Shown one piece after another: positions 7,563 to 16,175 of a stretch of DNA of 64,000 nt. The stretch is taken from contig CAMBQN010000001.1 of the NCBI GenBank assembly GCA_945870025.1, positions 82,223 to 146,222 on the forward strand, read 5' to 3'. The translations under genes were made by a program, and so were the position numbers. The stretch comes from Akkermansia muciniphila. Lineage in GTDB: Bacteria > Verrucomicrobiota > Kiritimatiellia > RFP12 > JAAYNR01. Under the pieces are notes generated by a model. The model did not search any database and was not told the origin of the DNA. It worked only from the letters and a program-made list of their open reading frames with translations. Each line of letters opens with the position of its first letter. The stretch's first letter is position 1.

Positions 7563-9007
7563 ATTGCGTGACCGATTTGTTTTACGGAACCGATTACCAT
7601 TCGCATCTCGGCACGATGCGGGGCGGCATGGCCGTTTTGGGTGAGGACGGCTTTACGCGGGTGATCCACGATATCCGCACGTCGCAGTTTCGCTCAAAGT
7701 TCGAGGACGACTTCAACCTCTTCAAAGGCCGCGCGGGCGTCGGCGTGATCAGCGATTTTGAAGACCAGCCCCTGATCATCGCCTCGCATCTGGGCACCTT
7801 TGCGATTGTCACGGTCGGCGTGGTGACCAACCTGCCGGAACTGGTGACCGAGCTTTACGCCAAGCACCGCGTGCAGTTTTCGGAAATGAGCCGCGCCGGG
7901 GTCAATCCGACCGAACTGGTCGCGTCGTTGATCAACACGCAGGATTCATTCGAGGCGGGAATCCGCTATGCCCAGGAACGGATCCGCGGTTCCTGCTCGA
8001 TGCTGGTTCTGAAGCAGGACGGCTCCCTGTTCGCGGCCCGCGACCGCTATGGGCGGACGCCCGTGACACTGGGCGAGAAGGGCGATGCGCGGGCCTTCGC
8101 GCTGGAGTCGTGCAGTCTGCCCAATCTAGGATATCTGCCGGTGCGCGACCTGGGTCCTGGCGAGATTGTGCGGATGACGCAGGACGGCGTCGAGATCTGC
8201 CGTCCGCCGTCCGCCGAACTCGCGATCTGCGCCTTTCTGTGGGTCTATTTCGGGTACCCGGCGTCGTCCTACGAGGGTCATAACGTGGAGAGCGTCCGTT
8301 ACCGTTGCGGCGAGGCGCTGGCGAAGCACGATGGCGGGTTGCGTGCCGATTTTGTGGCTGGGATTCCCGATTCCGGCATGGGGCATGGGCTGGGATATGC
8401 CCGCGCGGCGGGGATACCCTTTGCGCGGCCGTTCGTTAAATACACCCCCACCTGGCCGCGAAGCTTCATGCCCTCTGTTCAATCGCATCGCGAGTTGATC
8501 GCCCGGATGAAGCTGATTCCGATTCCCGACCTGATTCGTGGAAAAAGCCTGATTTTCTGCGACGACTCGATCGTCCGAGGCACCCAGCTCCGTGACCAGG
8601 TGCACAGGCTCTACGACGACGGCGCGCGCGAGATCCACATGCGGATCGCCTGTCCGCCGTTGCTCTTCGGATGCAAGTTTCTTAATTTCTCCCGCTCCAC
8701 GAGCGAGCAGGATCTCGCCGCACGCCGGACCATCAAGGAACTCGAGGGCGACACGGCTGACATCCGGGAGTATGTCGATCCTGATGGCGGGCGGCATCAG
8801 GAAATGGTCGGGCGGATACAGAAACGGCTGGGATTGACGTCGCTCAAGTATCAGCGCGTGCAGGATCTGGCCGATGCGATCGGCCTCCCGCGCAACAAGA
8901 TTTGCACGTTCTGCTGGACGGGTGAGGATGTCTCGTGCGGCAGCGGCTGTCAGAAGTGCGGCGCCGCTTCATGCGCCCGGCAGGAGCCCGCTACGGCGGA
9001 AGGCTGA
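7529..9007 (+). CDS. PurF-family amidophosphoribosyltransferase-like protein lacking the N-terminal Cys
   Basis: The 492-residue protein aligns along its length with PurF, which makes phosphoribosylamine from PRPP and glutamine at the head of purine synthesis. It has the phosphoribosyltransferase signature LIFCDDSIVRGTQLRD and the RDRYGRTPV and GIPDSGMGHGLGYARA motifs. The N-terminus reads MGGFFGVVAKHDC in place of the usual MCGIFGI, so the glutaminase nucleophile (Cys after Met removal) is absent. The C-terminus has a Cys-rich CTFCWTGEDVSCGSGCQKC cluster. I recall similar MGGFFG proteins in Bacteroidota and Clostridia, so this is a known divergent branch; its amine source is unclear. The start is preceded by GGGAG. 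Confidence 0.85.
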   Translation: MGGFFGVVAKHDCVTDLFYGTDYHSHLGTMRGGMAVLGEDGFTRVIHDIRTSQFRSKFEDDFNLFKGRAGVGVISDFEDQPLIIASHLGTFAIVTVGVVTNLPELVTELYAKHRVQFSEMSRAGVNPTELVASLINTQDSFEAGIRYAQERIRGSCSMLVLKQDGSLFAARDRYGRTPVTLGEKGDARAFALESCSLPNLGYLPVRDLGPGEIVRMTQDGVEICRPPSAELAICAFLWVYFGYPASSYEGHNVESVRYRCGEALAKHDGGLRADFVAGIPDSGMGHGLGYARAAGIPFARPFVKYTPTWPRSFMPSVQSHRELIARMKLIPIPDLIRGKSLIFCDDSIVRGTQLRDQVHRLYDDGAREIHMRIACPPLLFGCKFLNFSRSTSEQDLAARRTIKELEGDTADIREYVDPDGGRHQEMVGRIQKRLGLTSLKYQRVQDLADAIGLPRNKICTFCWTGEDVSCGSGCQKCGAASCARQEPATAEG

Positions 9008-9076
9008 GGGCGGCCAGTTTTGGACAGGGCCCGAAGCCGGTCTTAACGTTATAGCATGGATGCATAACATCTTAAT

Positions 9077-9183
9077 CTTAATCGTAATCCTAATCGTGAT
9101 CTTAATCTTCTGGTGGATGACGGATTACGCTTACGATTATGATTAGGATTATGATCGGACGCATCGCTTAAGTAAGCGCCATT
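9077..9183. repeat. iterated-hexamer hairpin element A (ATCNTA units)
   Basis: The left arm is hexamers of ATCTTA/ATCGTA/ATCCTA type; after a short GGTGGATGACG spacer the right arm is GATTAC/GATTAT/GATTAG hexamers, so the whole folds on itself. It ends with CGCTTAAGTAAGCGCC. The same element lies at 16061-16161 in reverse orientation, differing by one hexamer unit and scattered substitutions. It fills most of the gap between the PurF-like and M24 genes and abuts the duplicated start region at 9184. Confidence 0.9.
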
Positions 9184-9240
9184 TGACTCTGAACGGGAGT
9201 GTTCCTATGGGCGGTTTTTTCGGCGTGGTGGCCAAGCACG
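9184..9240 (+). repeat. 57-nt start-region repeat, copy 2
   Basis: This is the second copy of 7506-7562, with one mismatch in 57. It gives the M24 peptidase gene a ribosome-binding site (GGGAG), an ATG at 9207 and codons for GGFFGVVAKH that are foreign to the peptidase family. It directly follows hairpin element A. Confidence 0.95.
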
Positions 9241-10328
9241 GCGGGATGACGGCTGGGGCGTTTTCTGCCGAGGAATGTCGCGGCCGGTGCGAGCGGCTGA
9301 TGGCGGCGCTGCGCCGCAAGGGGCTGGACGGCGCGCTCGTCCGTTCGCCGACGGCGCGGCTTTATTACTCCGGCTTCGCCGCATCCAATGGCATTCTATC
9401 GGTAGACGTTCGCAGCGGTCCGACCCTGCTCACCGATTTCCGCTATCTGATCGCCGCCCGTCGCGCACTCAATTGGATGCCGTGCGACGACTGCGGCCGC
9501 GGCAACGAAGCCAAACGGATTTTGCGGCGCTTGACCCGTTCTTGGCGTCGGGCCGGCTACGAAGGCTCGTTGGCGGTGGCGGCCCACACCGCACAACAGC
9601 AGACGCTGTCCCAGATTGCCGAATGGACAGATGTGGACAGCCTCATCACCGGGCAGCGCGCCATCAAGTCGTCGGCCGAACAGGCGGCGCTGCGCCGGGT
9701 GATCCGCGCGAATGACCGTCTGTTTGAACGGGTGCTGCGTGGTGCGCGGCCGGGGCAGTCCGAACGGGATATACGCAATGCGGTGCGGCGTGAAGCCGAC
9801 ACGCTGGGCGACGGCGAGGCCTTTGACGCCGTGGTCTGCGTCGGCGCCAATGGCGCCGAATGCCACCACGTGCCGGGCGACGATCCGTGGCTGCCGGGCC
9901 AGCCGTTGCTGCTCGACGCGGGACTCAAGCTCGGCGGGTATTGCAGCGATCTGACGCGAACCGTGTGTTGCGGACGGCCCTCCGCGCGGTTTCGCGAGAT
10001 TCACGCGCTGATTTCCCGTGCCAATCGCACCGCCATCCGCCGACTCCGGCCCGGCATGACCGGCGCCGAGGTCGACGCCCTGGCCCGCGACGTGATCGAC
10101 CGCGCCGGACACGGCGCGGCCTTCGGTCACAGCCTCGGACACGGACTCGGGCTGGAGGTGCACGAGGCGCCCGCCTTTGCCGCATCCTGCAAGACGGTGA
10201 TTCGTCCGGGGATGGTGCTGACGGTCGAACCCGGGGTCTACCTACCCGGCGAGCTGGGGGTCCGCATTGAAGACGTGGTGCTCATCACCCCGACCGGTTG
10301 CGAGGTCCTGTCGGGGGCCGCTTTCTGA
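9207..10328 (+). CDS. M24 family metallopeptidase (Xaa-Pro aminopeptidase-like) with a captured start
   Basis: The peptidase domain carries the full M24 metal-ligand set: DAGLKLGGYCSDLTRT (two Asp), HSLGHGLGLEVHE (His), VEPGVY (Glu) and GVRIEDVVL (Glu). An N-terminal creatinase-like domain precedes it (LVRSPTARLYYSGFAAS). These enzymes remove the residue before a proline. The first 12 codons from the ATG at 9207 are copied from the upstream PurF-like gene; the family-like part starts about MTAGAFSAEE (ATG at 9246). Translation probably begins at 9207 because the copied ribosome-binding site serves that ATG, which would add a 13-residue foreign tail. Confidence 0.85.
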   Translation: MGGFFGVVAKHGGMTAGAFSAEECRGRCERLMAALRRKGLDGALVRSPTARLYYSGFAASNGILSVDVRSGPTLLTDFRYLIAARRALNWMPCDDCGRGNEAKRILRRLTRSWRRAGYEGSLAVAAHTAQQQTLSQIAEWTDVDSLITGQRAIKSSAEQAALRRVIRANDRLFERVLRGARPGQSERDIRNAVRREADTLGDGEAFDAVVCVGANGAECHHVPGDDPWLPGQPLLLDAGLKLGGYCSDLTRTVCCGRPSARFREIHALISRANRTAIRRLRPGMTGAEVDALARDVIDRAGHGAAFGHSLGHGLGLEVHEAPAFAASCKTVIRPGMVLTVEPGVYLPGELGVRIEDVVLITPTGCEVLSGAAF

Positions 10329-10486
10329 ACAGCAATTCTAATTATGAGGCGAATGAGTCATCGGGGTCGGGGTCGGTATCGGAATCGGGGTCGAATTTCC
10401 GTTGGTTTTATCGATACCGATACCGACCCCGACCCCGACGCCGATGGGACCCTCTCCATATTGAGAAATGCTGGCTTTCTGAACAG
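10320..10486. repeat. 13-bp direct repeats (GCTTTCTGAACAG) flanking element B
   Basis: GCTTTCTGAACAG occurs at 10320-10332, spanning the stop codon of the M24 gene, and again at 10474-10486. The two copies bracket the iterated-hexamer hairpin at 10330-10447. The layout resembles a target-site duplication or a small tandem duplication produced when the element arrived. Confidence 0.75.
10330..10447. repeat. iterated-hexamer hairpin element B (ATCGGG/GTCGGG units)
   Basis: It begins with the 18-mer CAGCAATTCTAATTATGA, then hexamers ATCGGG GTCGGG GTCGGT ATCGGA ATCGGG. After a TTTCCGTTGG spacer comes the complementary arm of ATCGAT ACCGAT ACCGAC CCCGAC units. The arms pair over about 20 bp. The same 18-mer starts a similar element at 56197. 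The stretch from 10329 to 10607 holds only this element and the leader of the kdsD gene. Confidence 0.88.
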
Positions 10487-10607
10487 TCGTATTGACGAAG
10501 CGGAAGAATCGGCTTATCCTTGTGCCTCGAATGACGCAGGGGACGTTACGACGCCGTCGCTGCTCCCGCCGGCCGGATGATCCGGCCCCCAGAAGGATGA
10601 CCGTGGT

Positions 10608-11588
10608 ATGACGAAAACACAATACATCGCACGCGCACAGCAGGTGCTCACAACTGAGGCCAACGGGTTGCAACAGGTCGCCGCAGCCCTCGGCGACAGT
10701 TTTTGCACAACGATTGACCGGCTGCTCCGCACGCTTTCCGAAGGTGGCAAGATTGTTGTGACCGGGGTTGGAAAAAACCTGCACATAGCGGAAAAGATAT
10801 CCGCCACGCTGGCCAGCACAGGGTCGACCAGCGTGATGCTCAACCCCACGCAGGCCCTGCATGGTGACTTGGGCATCATCTCGGCCACGGACGTCCTGCT
10901 CGCGCTGAGTTACTCGGGCGAGTCAGACGAACTGCTCGCGTTGATCCCTGCGGTTCGCCGGCTGGGCATTCCGATCATCGCCATGACGGGCAATTCGGGA
11001 AGCTCGCTCGCCAAATGCGCCGATATCGTCTTGCAGGTCTGCATCGAGCGGGAGGCGTGTCCATTCAACCTCGCGCCCACCACCTCCACCACCGCCACGC
11101 TCGCCATGGGCGACGCCCTCGCCATGGTGCTGATCGACGCGCGCGGTTTTGAGAAAAAGGACTACGCCTTGCTCCATCCCGCAGGCGCCATCGGCCGCGC
11201 CCTCCTTTATCGTGTACGCGACATTATGCGTACGGGCGAACGGATTGCCGTCCTCGCCCCCGACAAGACCGTTCAGGATGCGATCATGGCGATGACCGGC
11301 GCCAAATGCGGCTCGGCCTGCATCGCCACGCCGGACGGGCTTCTGGCCGGCATCTTCACCGACGGCGATCTGCGGCGGCTGCTGGCGTCCAACCCCGGCG
11401 TTCTCGCGCAGGAACTGAGATCGGTGATGACCCCCAAACCCATTCACGTCCGTTCAGACCAGCTCGCCGTGGATGTCCTCCGCATCTTCGAAAAGTACAA
11501 GATCGACGACCTGCCCGTGGTGGATAACGCCGGTCAGCTCGTCGGATGCGTGGATATTCAGGATCTGCCGCGGGTGAAGCTGATCTAA
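10608..11588 (+). CDS. kdsD: arabinose-5-phosphate isomerase (KdsD/KpsF/GutQ family)
   Basis: The enzyme makes arabinose 5-phosphate, the precursor of Kdo in lipopolysaccharide, which supports a Gram-negative envelope. The 326 residues contain an SIS domain with VTGVGKNLHIAEKISATLASTG, MLNPTQALHGDLGII and ALSYSGESDELL, then NLAPTTSTTATLAMGDALA, followed by two CBS domains (RDIMRTGERIAVL and SVMTPKPIHVRSD). The start is preceded by AGAAGGA. It converges with mutS, overlapping it by 4 nt. Confidence 0.9.
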   Translation: MTKTQYIARAQQVLTTEANGLQQVAAALGDSFCTTIDRLLRTLSEGGKIVVTGVGKNLHIAEKISATLASTGSTSVMLNPTQALHGDLGIISATDVLLALSYSGESDELLALIPAVRRLGIPIIAMTGNSGSSLAKCADIVLQVCIEREACPFNLAPTTSTTATLAMGDALAMVLIDARGFEKKDYALLHPAGAIGRALLYRVRDIMRTGERIAVLAPDKTVQDAIMAMTGAKCGSACIATPDGLLAGIFTDGDLRRLLASNPGVLAQELRSVMTPKPIHVRSDQLAVDVLRIFEKYKIDDLPVVDNAGQLVGCVDIQDLPRVKLI

Positions 11589-14092
11589 AGTTCGAACAGC
11601 GTCATCTGTCCCGGCAATTCATTCGCCTTGCGACGCGCGGTCCTGGCCAGCTTGGGCAATCCCGCTTCGATCTCCCCCTCCTCGAGGTTGGCCAGTATCT
11701 CCCGTGCCCGGTCGACGACTTCGCCGGGCATGCCGGCGAGACGCGCCACGTGGATGCCGTAGCTTTTATCGGCGGCCCCCGGAACAATCTTCCGCAAGAA
11801 AACGATGCCGTCGCCATGTTCGCGCACCTGGACGGTGTAGTTCTTGACGCCATCGAGGGTGATCGCGAGATCGGTCAACTCGTGGTAGTGGGTTGCGAAC
11901 AGCGTCTTGGCCTTGATCTGCGGCGTGTTGTGCAGATATTCGGCCACCGCCCAGGCGATGCTGATGCCATCGAAGGTGCTGGTGCCGCGTCCGATCTCGT
12001 CGAGCACGATCAGGCTGTGGGCCGTGGCGTTGTTGAGAATGTTGGCCGCTTCCTGCATCTCGACCATGAACGTGCTCCGGCCGCGGGCGAGGTCGTCGCC
12101 TGCGCCGACGCGCGTGAAGATGCGGTCCAGCAGGCTGATGCGCGCCTCGCGAGCGGGAACAAACGATCCGGCGTGGGCCATCACCGCGATCAGCGCGACC
12201 TGCCGGATGTAGGTCGACTTGCCCGCCATATTCGGTCCGGTGATCACGGCCACCTGGTTGCGGCGTCCATCCAGCCGGGTGTCGTTGGGAACGAACCGTT
12301 CGGCGCCGGGCAGTTGCTCGATCACAGGGTGGCGCCCCTCGCGGATCACCAGCTCGTCACCCGCATGCATCTGCGGTCGCGCGTAATCCAGGGCCAGCGC
12401 GCGATCGGCCAGCGAGGCCAGCGCATCGAGCCGCGCCACGGCGTCGGCCGTCTGCTGGATGGCGGCCGTCTGTTCCACCGTCCGATCACGCAGGGTGCAG
12501 AAGATCTCATACTCCATCGCTTGCGCCCGGTCCTGCGCCCCGAAGATCTTCTGCTCGTAGACCTTTAAATCGGGTGTGATAAACCGCTCGGCGCCGACAA
12601 GCGTCTGACGCCGTTCGTACTCGGCGGGCACGGCGCCAGCCTGTCCCTTGGAGACTTCGATGTAATAGCCGAAGACGCGGTTGTGTCGCACCTTGAGGGT
12701 CTTGATCCCGGTGCGCTCCTGTTCCTGCGTCTGATAGCGGGCGAGCCAGGCGTGTCCTTCACCAGCCAACCGGCGCAGCTCATCGAGATCAGCGCAGTAC
12801 CCTTCGCGGATGAGGCCGCCGTCGCGGAGGCCAATCGGCGGTGTCTCGGCGATGGCGCGTCCGATCAGGTCAACCAGATCGGGCAGGGGATGCAGGTCGG
12901 CCGCCGCCGCCGCGAGCAGTTCGTCACCGGCACCCTCCGCCAAGGCACGCAAGCCGGGGACGGGCAACAGCGACGCGCCCAGCGCCTGCAGGTCGCGCCC
13001 GTTGCCGCGCCCCGCGTCAATTCGGGCGATCAGCCGTTCCAGATCACGCACCGTCGTCAGACGCTCGCGCAACCCGTTTAGAAGCGCGCGGTCTTTCATC
13101 AGGCGCTCCACTGCATCGAGACGGGCGTTGACGGCCTCGATCCGCCGCAGCGGACGGGTCAGCCAGGCCCGCAGGAGGCGTGCGCCCATCGGCGTGCGGG
13201 TATTGTCGAGCACCCCGAGGAGGGTCGCCTGGGCCGACCGGCCGCGGGCGGGAAGAATGTCGAGGTTGGCGCAGGTGGCTTCGTCGAGGAGCAGGAAGTC
13301 CTCGCCGTGGCGCACCTGAAGCCGGCGGACATGCCCCACGCGGTGGTGCAGCTCGTCCACCACGTAATGCAGCAGCGCGCCCGCCGCGCCGACCAGCAGG
13401 GGGGCGCCTTCGCAGCCAAATCCCTCGAGCGAATGCACCGCGAAGTGACGGATCAGCCGGTCATAGGCGGCGTCATATTCAAACGTCCAGTCGTCCCCCT
13501 CGGTCACCGCCGTCGCGCCGCAATCGGCGAGCGCCCCGGCCAGCGCCGCGCCGCGCCGGGCTTCGGCGCCCACGAGCAATTCACTGGGCGCATGACGCCG
13601 CAGATTTTCGCGCAAGGCCTCGGCGCCGGAAACCGCTTCGACGGTGAAGACGCCGGTGGAGAGGTCAAAGAGCGCCATGCCGAAACAGCCCGGGCCGGCG
13701 CAAACGGCGGCGAGATAGTTGTTGCGCGTGGCGTCGAGGATCGCATCCTCGGTGACCGTTCCGGGGGTGACCACGCGCGTCACTTCGCGCCGCACGATCC
13801 CCTTGGCGGCGGCGGGATCCTCCATCTGGTCGCAGACGGCGGCCTTCACGCCGGCCCGGATCAGCTTGGCCAGGTAGCTATCGAGCGCGTGATAGGGCAC
13901 CCCGCACATCGGCGTGCCGCCACGCTGGGTCAGCGCCACGCCCAGGATCGGCGCCGCGCGGCGGGCGTCCTCAAAAAACATCTCGTAAAAATCGCCGAGA
14001 CGGAAGAGGAGCACCACCCCTTCCGGCAACTCGCCCTTGATGCGCCGGTATTGCCGCATCATCGGCGTCACATCGTCCTGACCCGCAGCCAT
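11585..14092 (-). CDS. mutS: DNA mismatch repair protein MutS
   Basis: MutS binds mismatches and starts repair. The 835-residue length is close to the usual 850. The N-terminal mismatch-binding motif is FLGDFYEMFFEDA-like (LFRLGDFYEMFFEDA). The ATPase end has the Walker A ITGPNMAGKSTYIRQ, the Walker B LIVLDEIGRGTSTFDG and the ATHYHEL switch. The Phe-x-Glu mismatch wedge is therefore present, which marks the repair-type MutS1, not MutS2. It ends four bases inside kdsD. Confidence 0.97.
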   Translation of the reverse strand: MAAGQDDVTPMMRQYRRIKGELPEGVVLLFRLGDFYEMFFEDARRAAPILGVALTQRGGTPMCGVPYHALDSYLAKLIRAGVKAAVCDQMEDPAAAKGIVRREVTRVVTPGTVTEDAILDATRNNYLAAVCAGPGCFGMALFDLSTGVFTVEAVSGAEALRENLRRHAPSELLVGAEARRGAALAGALADCGATAVTEGDDWTFEYDAAYDRLIRHFAVHSLEGFGCEGAPLLVGAAGALLHYVVDELHHRVGHVRRLQVRHGEDFLLLDEATCANLDILPARGRSAQATLLGVLDNTRTPMGARLLRAWLTRPLRRIEAVNARLDAVERLMKDRALLNGLRERLTTVRDLERLIARIDAGRGNGRDLQALGASLLPVPGLRALAEGAGDELLAAAAADLHPLPDLVDLIGRAIAETPPIGLRDGGLIREGYCADLDELRRLAGEGHAWLARYQTQEQERTGIKTLKVRHNRVFGYYIEVSKGQAGAVPAEYERRQTLVGAERFITPDLKVYEQKIFGAQDRAQAMEYEIFCTLRDRTVEQTAAIQQTADAVARLDALASLADRALALDYARPQMHAGDELVIREGRHPVIEQLPGAERFVPNDTRLDGRRNQVAVITGPNMAGKSTYIRQVALIAVMAHAGSFVPAREARISLLDRIFTRVGAGDDLARGRSTFMVEMQEAANILNNATAHSLIVLDEIGRGTSTFDGISIAWAVAEYLHNTPQIKAKTLFATHYHELTDLAITLDGVKNYTVQVREHGDGIVFLRKIVPGAADKSYGIHVARLAGMPGEVVDRAREILANLEEGEIEAGLPKLARTARRKANELPGQMTLFEL

Positions 14093-14260
14093 TCCTTCGC
14101 GCCTCCCTGTTCGAACGTATCGTATGCAGGCCGCAGTTTACAACGCGGGCCGCTTCCGTTACAAGACTGCAATTGATGCGACAGTTTTTACCCTTTCCAA
14201 GAAGCCGGTAATCTGCTTAAATGGCCCTGTCTGTGGGTCAGATGGGAGTGGAGGATTCCA

Positions 14261-14452
14261 ATGTCAGAAGATGTACAGGGGATTGTCAAGCAAAGCGCGT
14301 TCCTCGCTGATCGCCACCGGCTGGACACGGTCACAGCCAAGCCGACGGCGAATTATATGGTTGCGGGCATATGTGCAATCATCGCCTTGCTCGTGTATGG
14401 ACTGCTAGTCACCGTGCAAGTGATGGATTTCCAGGCGTATCAATTCCAATGA
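14261..14452 (+). CDS. small single-span membrane protein (63 aa)
   Basis: The frame has a good ribosome-binding site (GGAGG before TTCCAATG) and encodes a soluble N-terminal half (MSEDVQGIVKQSAFLADRHR) followed by one membrane helix (MVAGICAIIALLVYGLLVTVQV). It ends two bases before the next open frame, the rhomboid, so the two are probably co-transcribed. No family is recognised. Confidence 0.6.
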   Translation: MSEDVQGIVKQSAFLADRHRLDTVTAKPTANYMVAGICAIIALLVYGLLVTVQVMDFQAYQFQ

Positions 14453-14468
14453 ATTGAACGGTTTTGGC

Positions 14469-15203
14469 ATGTTTAAAAACTTGCGCACGGTCGGCACGAG
14501 CATCGTCGACACGCTCGCGTTCTCTCCGGCGGCGGTGACGCTTGCCGTCTTGTTGACCTGCTTTTTTCTGATTCAGCGGGTGGCGTTGGGCGTTGATCTT
14601 GTTGACGGATATTCCTTTGGCGCGCTGCTGACTCAGTGTTTCGGCCTTCACGCGCCGTTGCTGGCCAAAGGTTTTTTCTGGCAGGTCGTGACTTACCTGT
14701 TTCTTCACGGAAGCTGGCTGCACCTAGCCTTGAACCTGCTCACCGTGCTGCTTTTCGGCGCCGGCTTGGAGATGGAGATCGGGGGCAGGCGGTTTTGGAC
14801 CGTCTTTCTCGTCGGCGGTGCCATTGGCGGGCTGGGCTGGGTCATGTGTGATGCGATGCAGCCTGCGCTGGCCGCGGCCTTCCCGGGTGTGGCCCAGGCG
14901 CTGGGTTTGCGGACCCAGCCGGGCGTCTATGGCACCTGCATTGGCGCATCGGGTGGTGTTTTTGCGCTTATCGGCGTCTATGCCGCATTGTTTCCCAGAC
15001 GTGAGACGGTCGTCCTGGTGCTGGTTTTTCCGGTGCGGATGAGGGCGCGCACGCTGGCGGTTTTTCTTGGACTGGCCACGATCATCGAAGCGGTGTTGTT
15101 GCGCTCGCAGATCGCCTACACCGCCCATTTGGCGGGCGGTTTCGCAGGCTATTTTTACGGACTCGCCCTGTTGCGCCGGCGTGTATTTTTCCGGGTTGCA
15201 TGA
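14469..15203 (+). CDS. rhomboid family intramembrane serine protease
   Basis: The protein has about six membrane segments and the rhomboid catalytic dyad: Ser in CIGASGGVFALIG and His in YTAHLAGGFAGY. The upstream helix carries HGSWLHLALNLLTVLLFG, matching the family HxxxN signature. Rhomboids cut other membrane proteins within the bilayer. I use the ATG at 14469; a TTG at 14454 is in frame too. It follows the 63-residue membrane protein and is followed, with a 4-nt overlap, by a metalloenzyme gene. Confidence 0.88.
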   Translation: MFKNLRTVGTSIVDTLAFSPAAVTLAVLLTCFFLIQRVALGVDLVDGYSFGALLTQCFGLHAPLLAKGFFWQVVTYLFLHGSWLHLALNLLTVLLFGAGLEMEIGGRRFWTVFLVGGAIGGLGWVMCDAMQPALAAAFPGVAQALGLRTQPGVYGTCIGASGGVFALIGVYAALFPRRETVVLVLVFPVRMRARTLAVFLGLATIIEAVLLRSQIAYTAHLAGGFAGYFYGLALLRRRVFFRVA

Positions 15204-16054
15204 AAGTACTTTTCATATTTATTGACGGTCTCGGCATACGGGGGACCTCGGCAGACAATCCCGTCAACAAGGCGGTGTGTCCGAACCTGTGTGAGCTGAT
15301 CGAGGCGAACGGGTGTCTGATCGATGCGTGTCTCGACATGCCAGGGCTGCCGCAGAGCGCGACCGGCCAGGCGTCGCTTTACACCGGTGTCAACGCGGCC
15401 CGTCACATGGGGCGTCACTTGGAGGGCTTTCCCGGTCCGACGCTCCGCAGTCTGCTCAATGAGGACAACCTGTTCTTAAAACTCCATCGCCGGGGGCTGC
15501 GCGTTAAATTTGCCGATGCCTATATGGCTGACCGGATCGAGGAGATCGAAGCTCGGCGCTTTAAGTCGGTCACCACGGTCATGGGATTGACGTGTCCGCA
15601 GGTGTTCAGCTTCCGCGAGGACATGCTCGCCAATCAGGCCGTCTTTCACGACATCACGCGCGAGAGCCTGCTCGCCAAAGGCTACAGCGGTCCAGTGGTC
15701 ACTCCGGCCAAGGCGGCTGAACACCTGATCCAGCTCGCCATCACCCACGACTTCACGCTGTTCGAGTTTTTCCAGAGTGATTTAGCCGGGCACTCGAGCA
15801 GTCTCGAAGAGGCGGTCGCCTGCTTGCAAACCCTCGACGCTTTTATCGGCCCGCTGGCGGCCATGGCGCGTCAGGCCAACTTGCTGGTTATCCTCACCAG
15901 CGATCACGGCAACATTGAGGACATGTCCGTCCATTCGCACACCATCAATCCCGTGCCGCTCGTGGTGTTCGGACCCGAAGCCGAAGCCTTCACGGTTGGG
16001 GTGCGCAACCTCACCGACGTCACGCCGCGCATTATGCGGACGATCATGCAGTGA
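15200..16054 (+). CDS. alkaline phosphatase superfamily metalloenzyme, phosphoglycerate mutase-like
   Basis: The 284 residues follow the metalloenzyme fold of cofactor-independent phosphoglycerate mutases and phosphopentomutases. An N-terminal FIFIDGLGI carries the first metal-ligand Asp, PQSATGQASLYTG supplies the nucleophile Ser/Thr, and the later ligands are in FQSDLAGHSS and LTSDHGNIEDMSVHSH. It is shorter than a full iPGM (about 510 residues) and lacks the inserted transferase domain, so the true substrate is uncertain. The start overlaps the rhomboid stop codon. Confidence 0.75.
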   Translation: MKVLFIFIDGLGIRGTSADNPVNKAVCPNLCELIEANGCLIDACLDMPGLPQSATGQASLYTGVNAARHMGRHLEGFPGPTLRSLLNEDNLFLKLHRRGLRVKFADAYMADRIEEIEARRFKSVTTVMGLTCPQVFSFREDMLANQAVFHDITRESLLAKGYSGPVVTPAKAAEHLIQLAITHDFTLFEFFQSDLAGHSSSLEEAVACLQTLDAFIGPLAAMARQANLLVILTSDHGNIEDMSVHSHTINPVPLVVFGPEAEAFTVGVRNLTDVTPRIMRTIMQ

Positions 16055-16060
16055 GAAGGG

Positions 16061-16161
16061 AATGGCGCTTACTTAAGCGATGCTTCCGATCGTAATCATA
16101 ATCGTAATCGTAATCCATTCTCCACCAGCAGATTAAGATCAAGATTAGGATTACGATTAAG
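16061..16161. repeat. iterated-hexamer hairpin element C (inverted copy of element A)
   Basis: Read on the minus strand this matches 9077-9183 at about 90% identity, from CTTAATCGTAATCC to the terminal CGCTTAAGTAAGCGCCATT, with one hexamer fewer in the right arm. It occupies nearly the whole gap between two convergent genes (stop at 16054, stop at 16176). Both arms consist of ATC/GAT hexamers able to pair. Confidence 0.9.
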
Positions 16162-16175
16162 AAGGCAAGAGCCTC

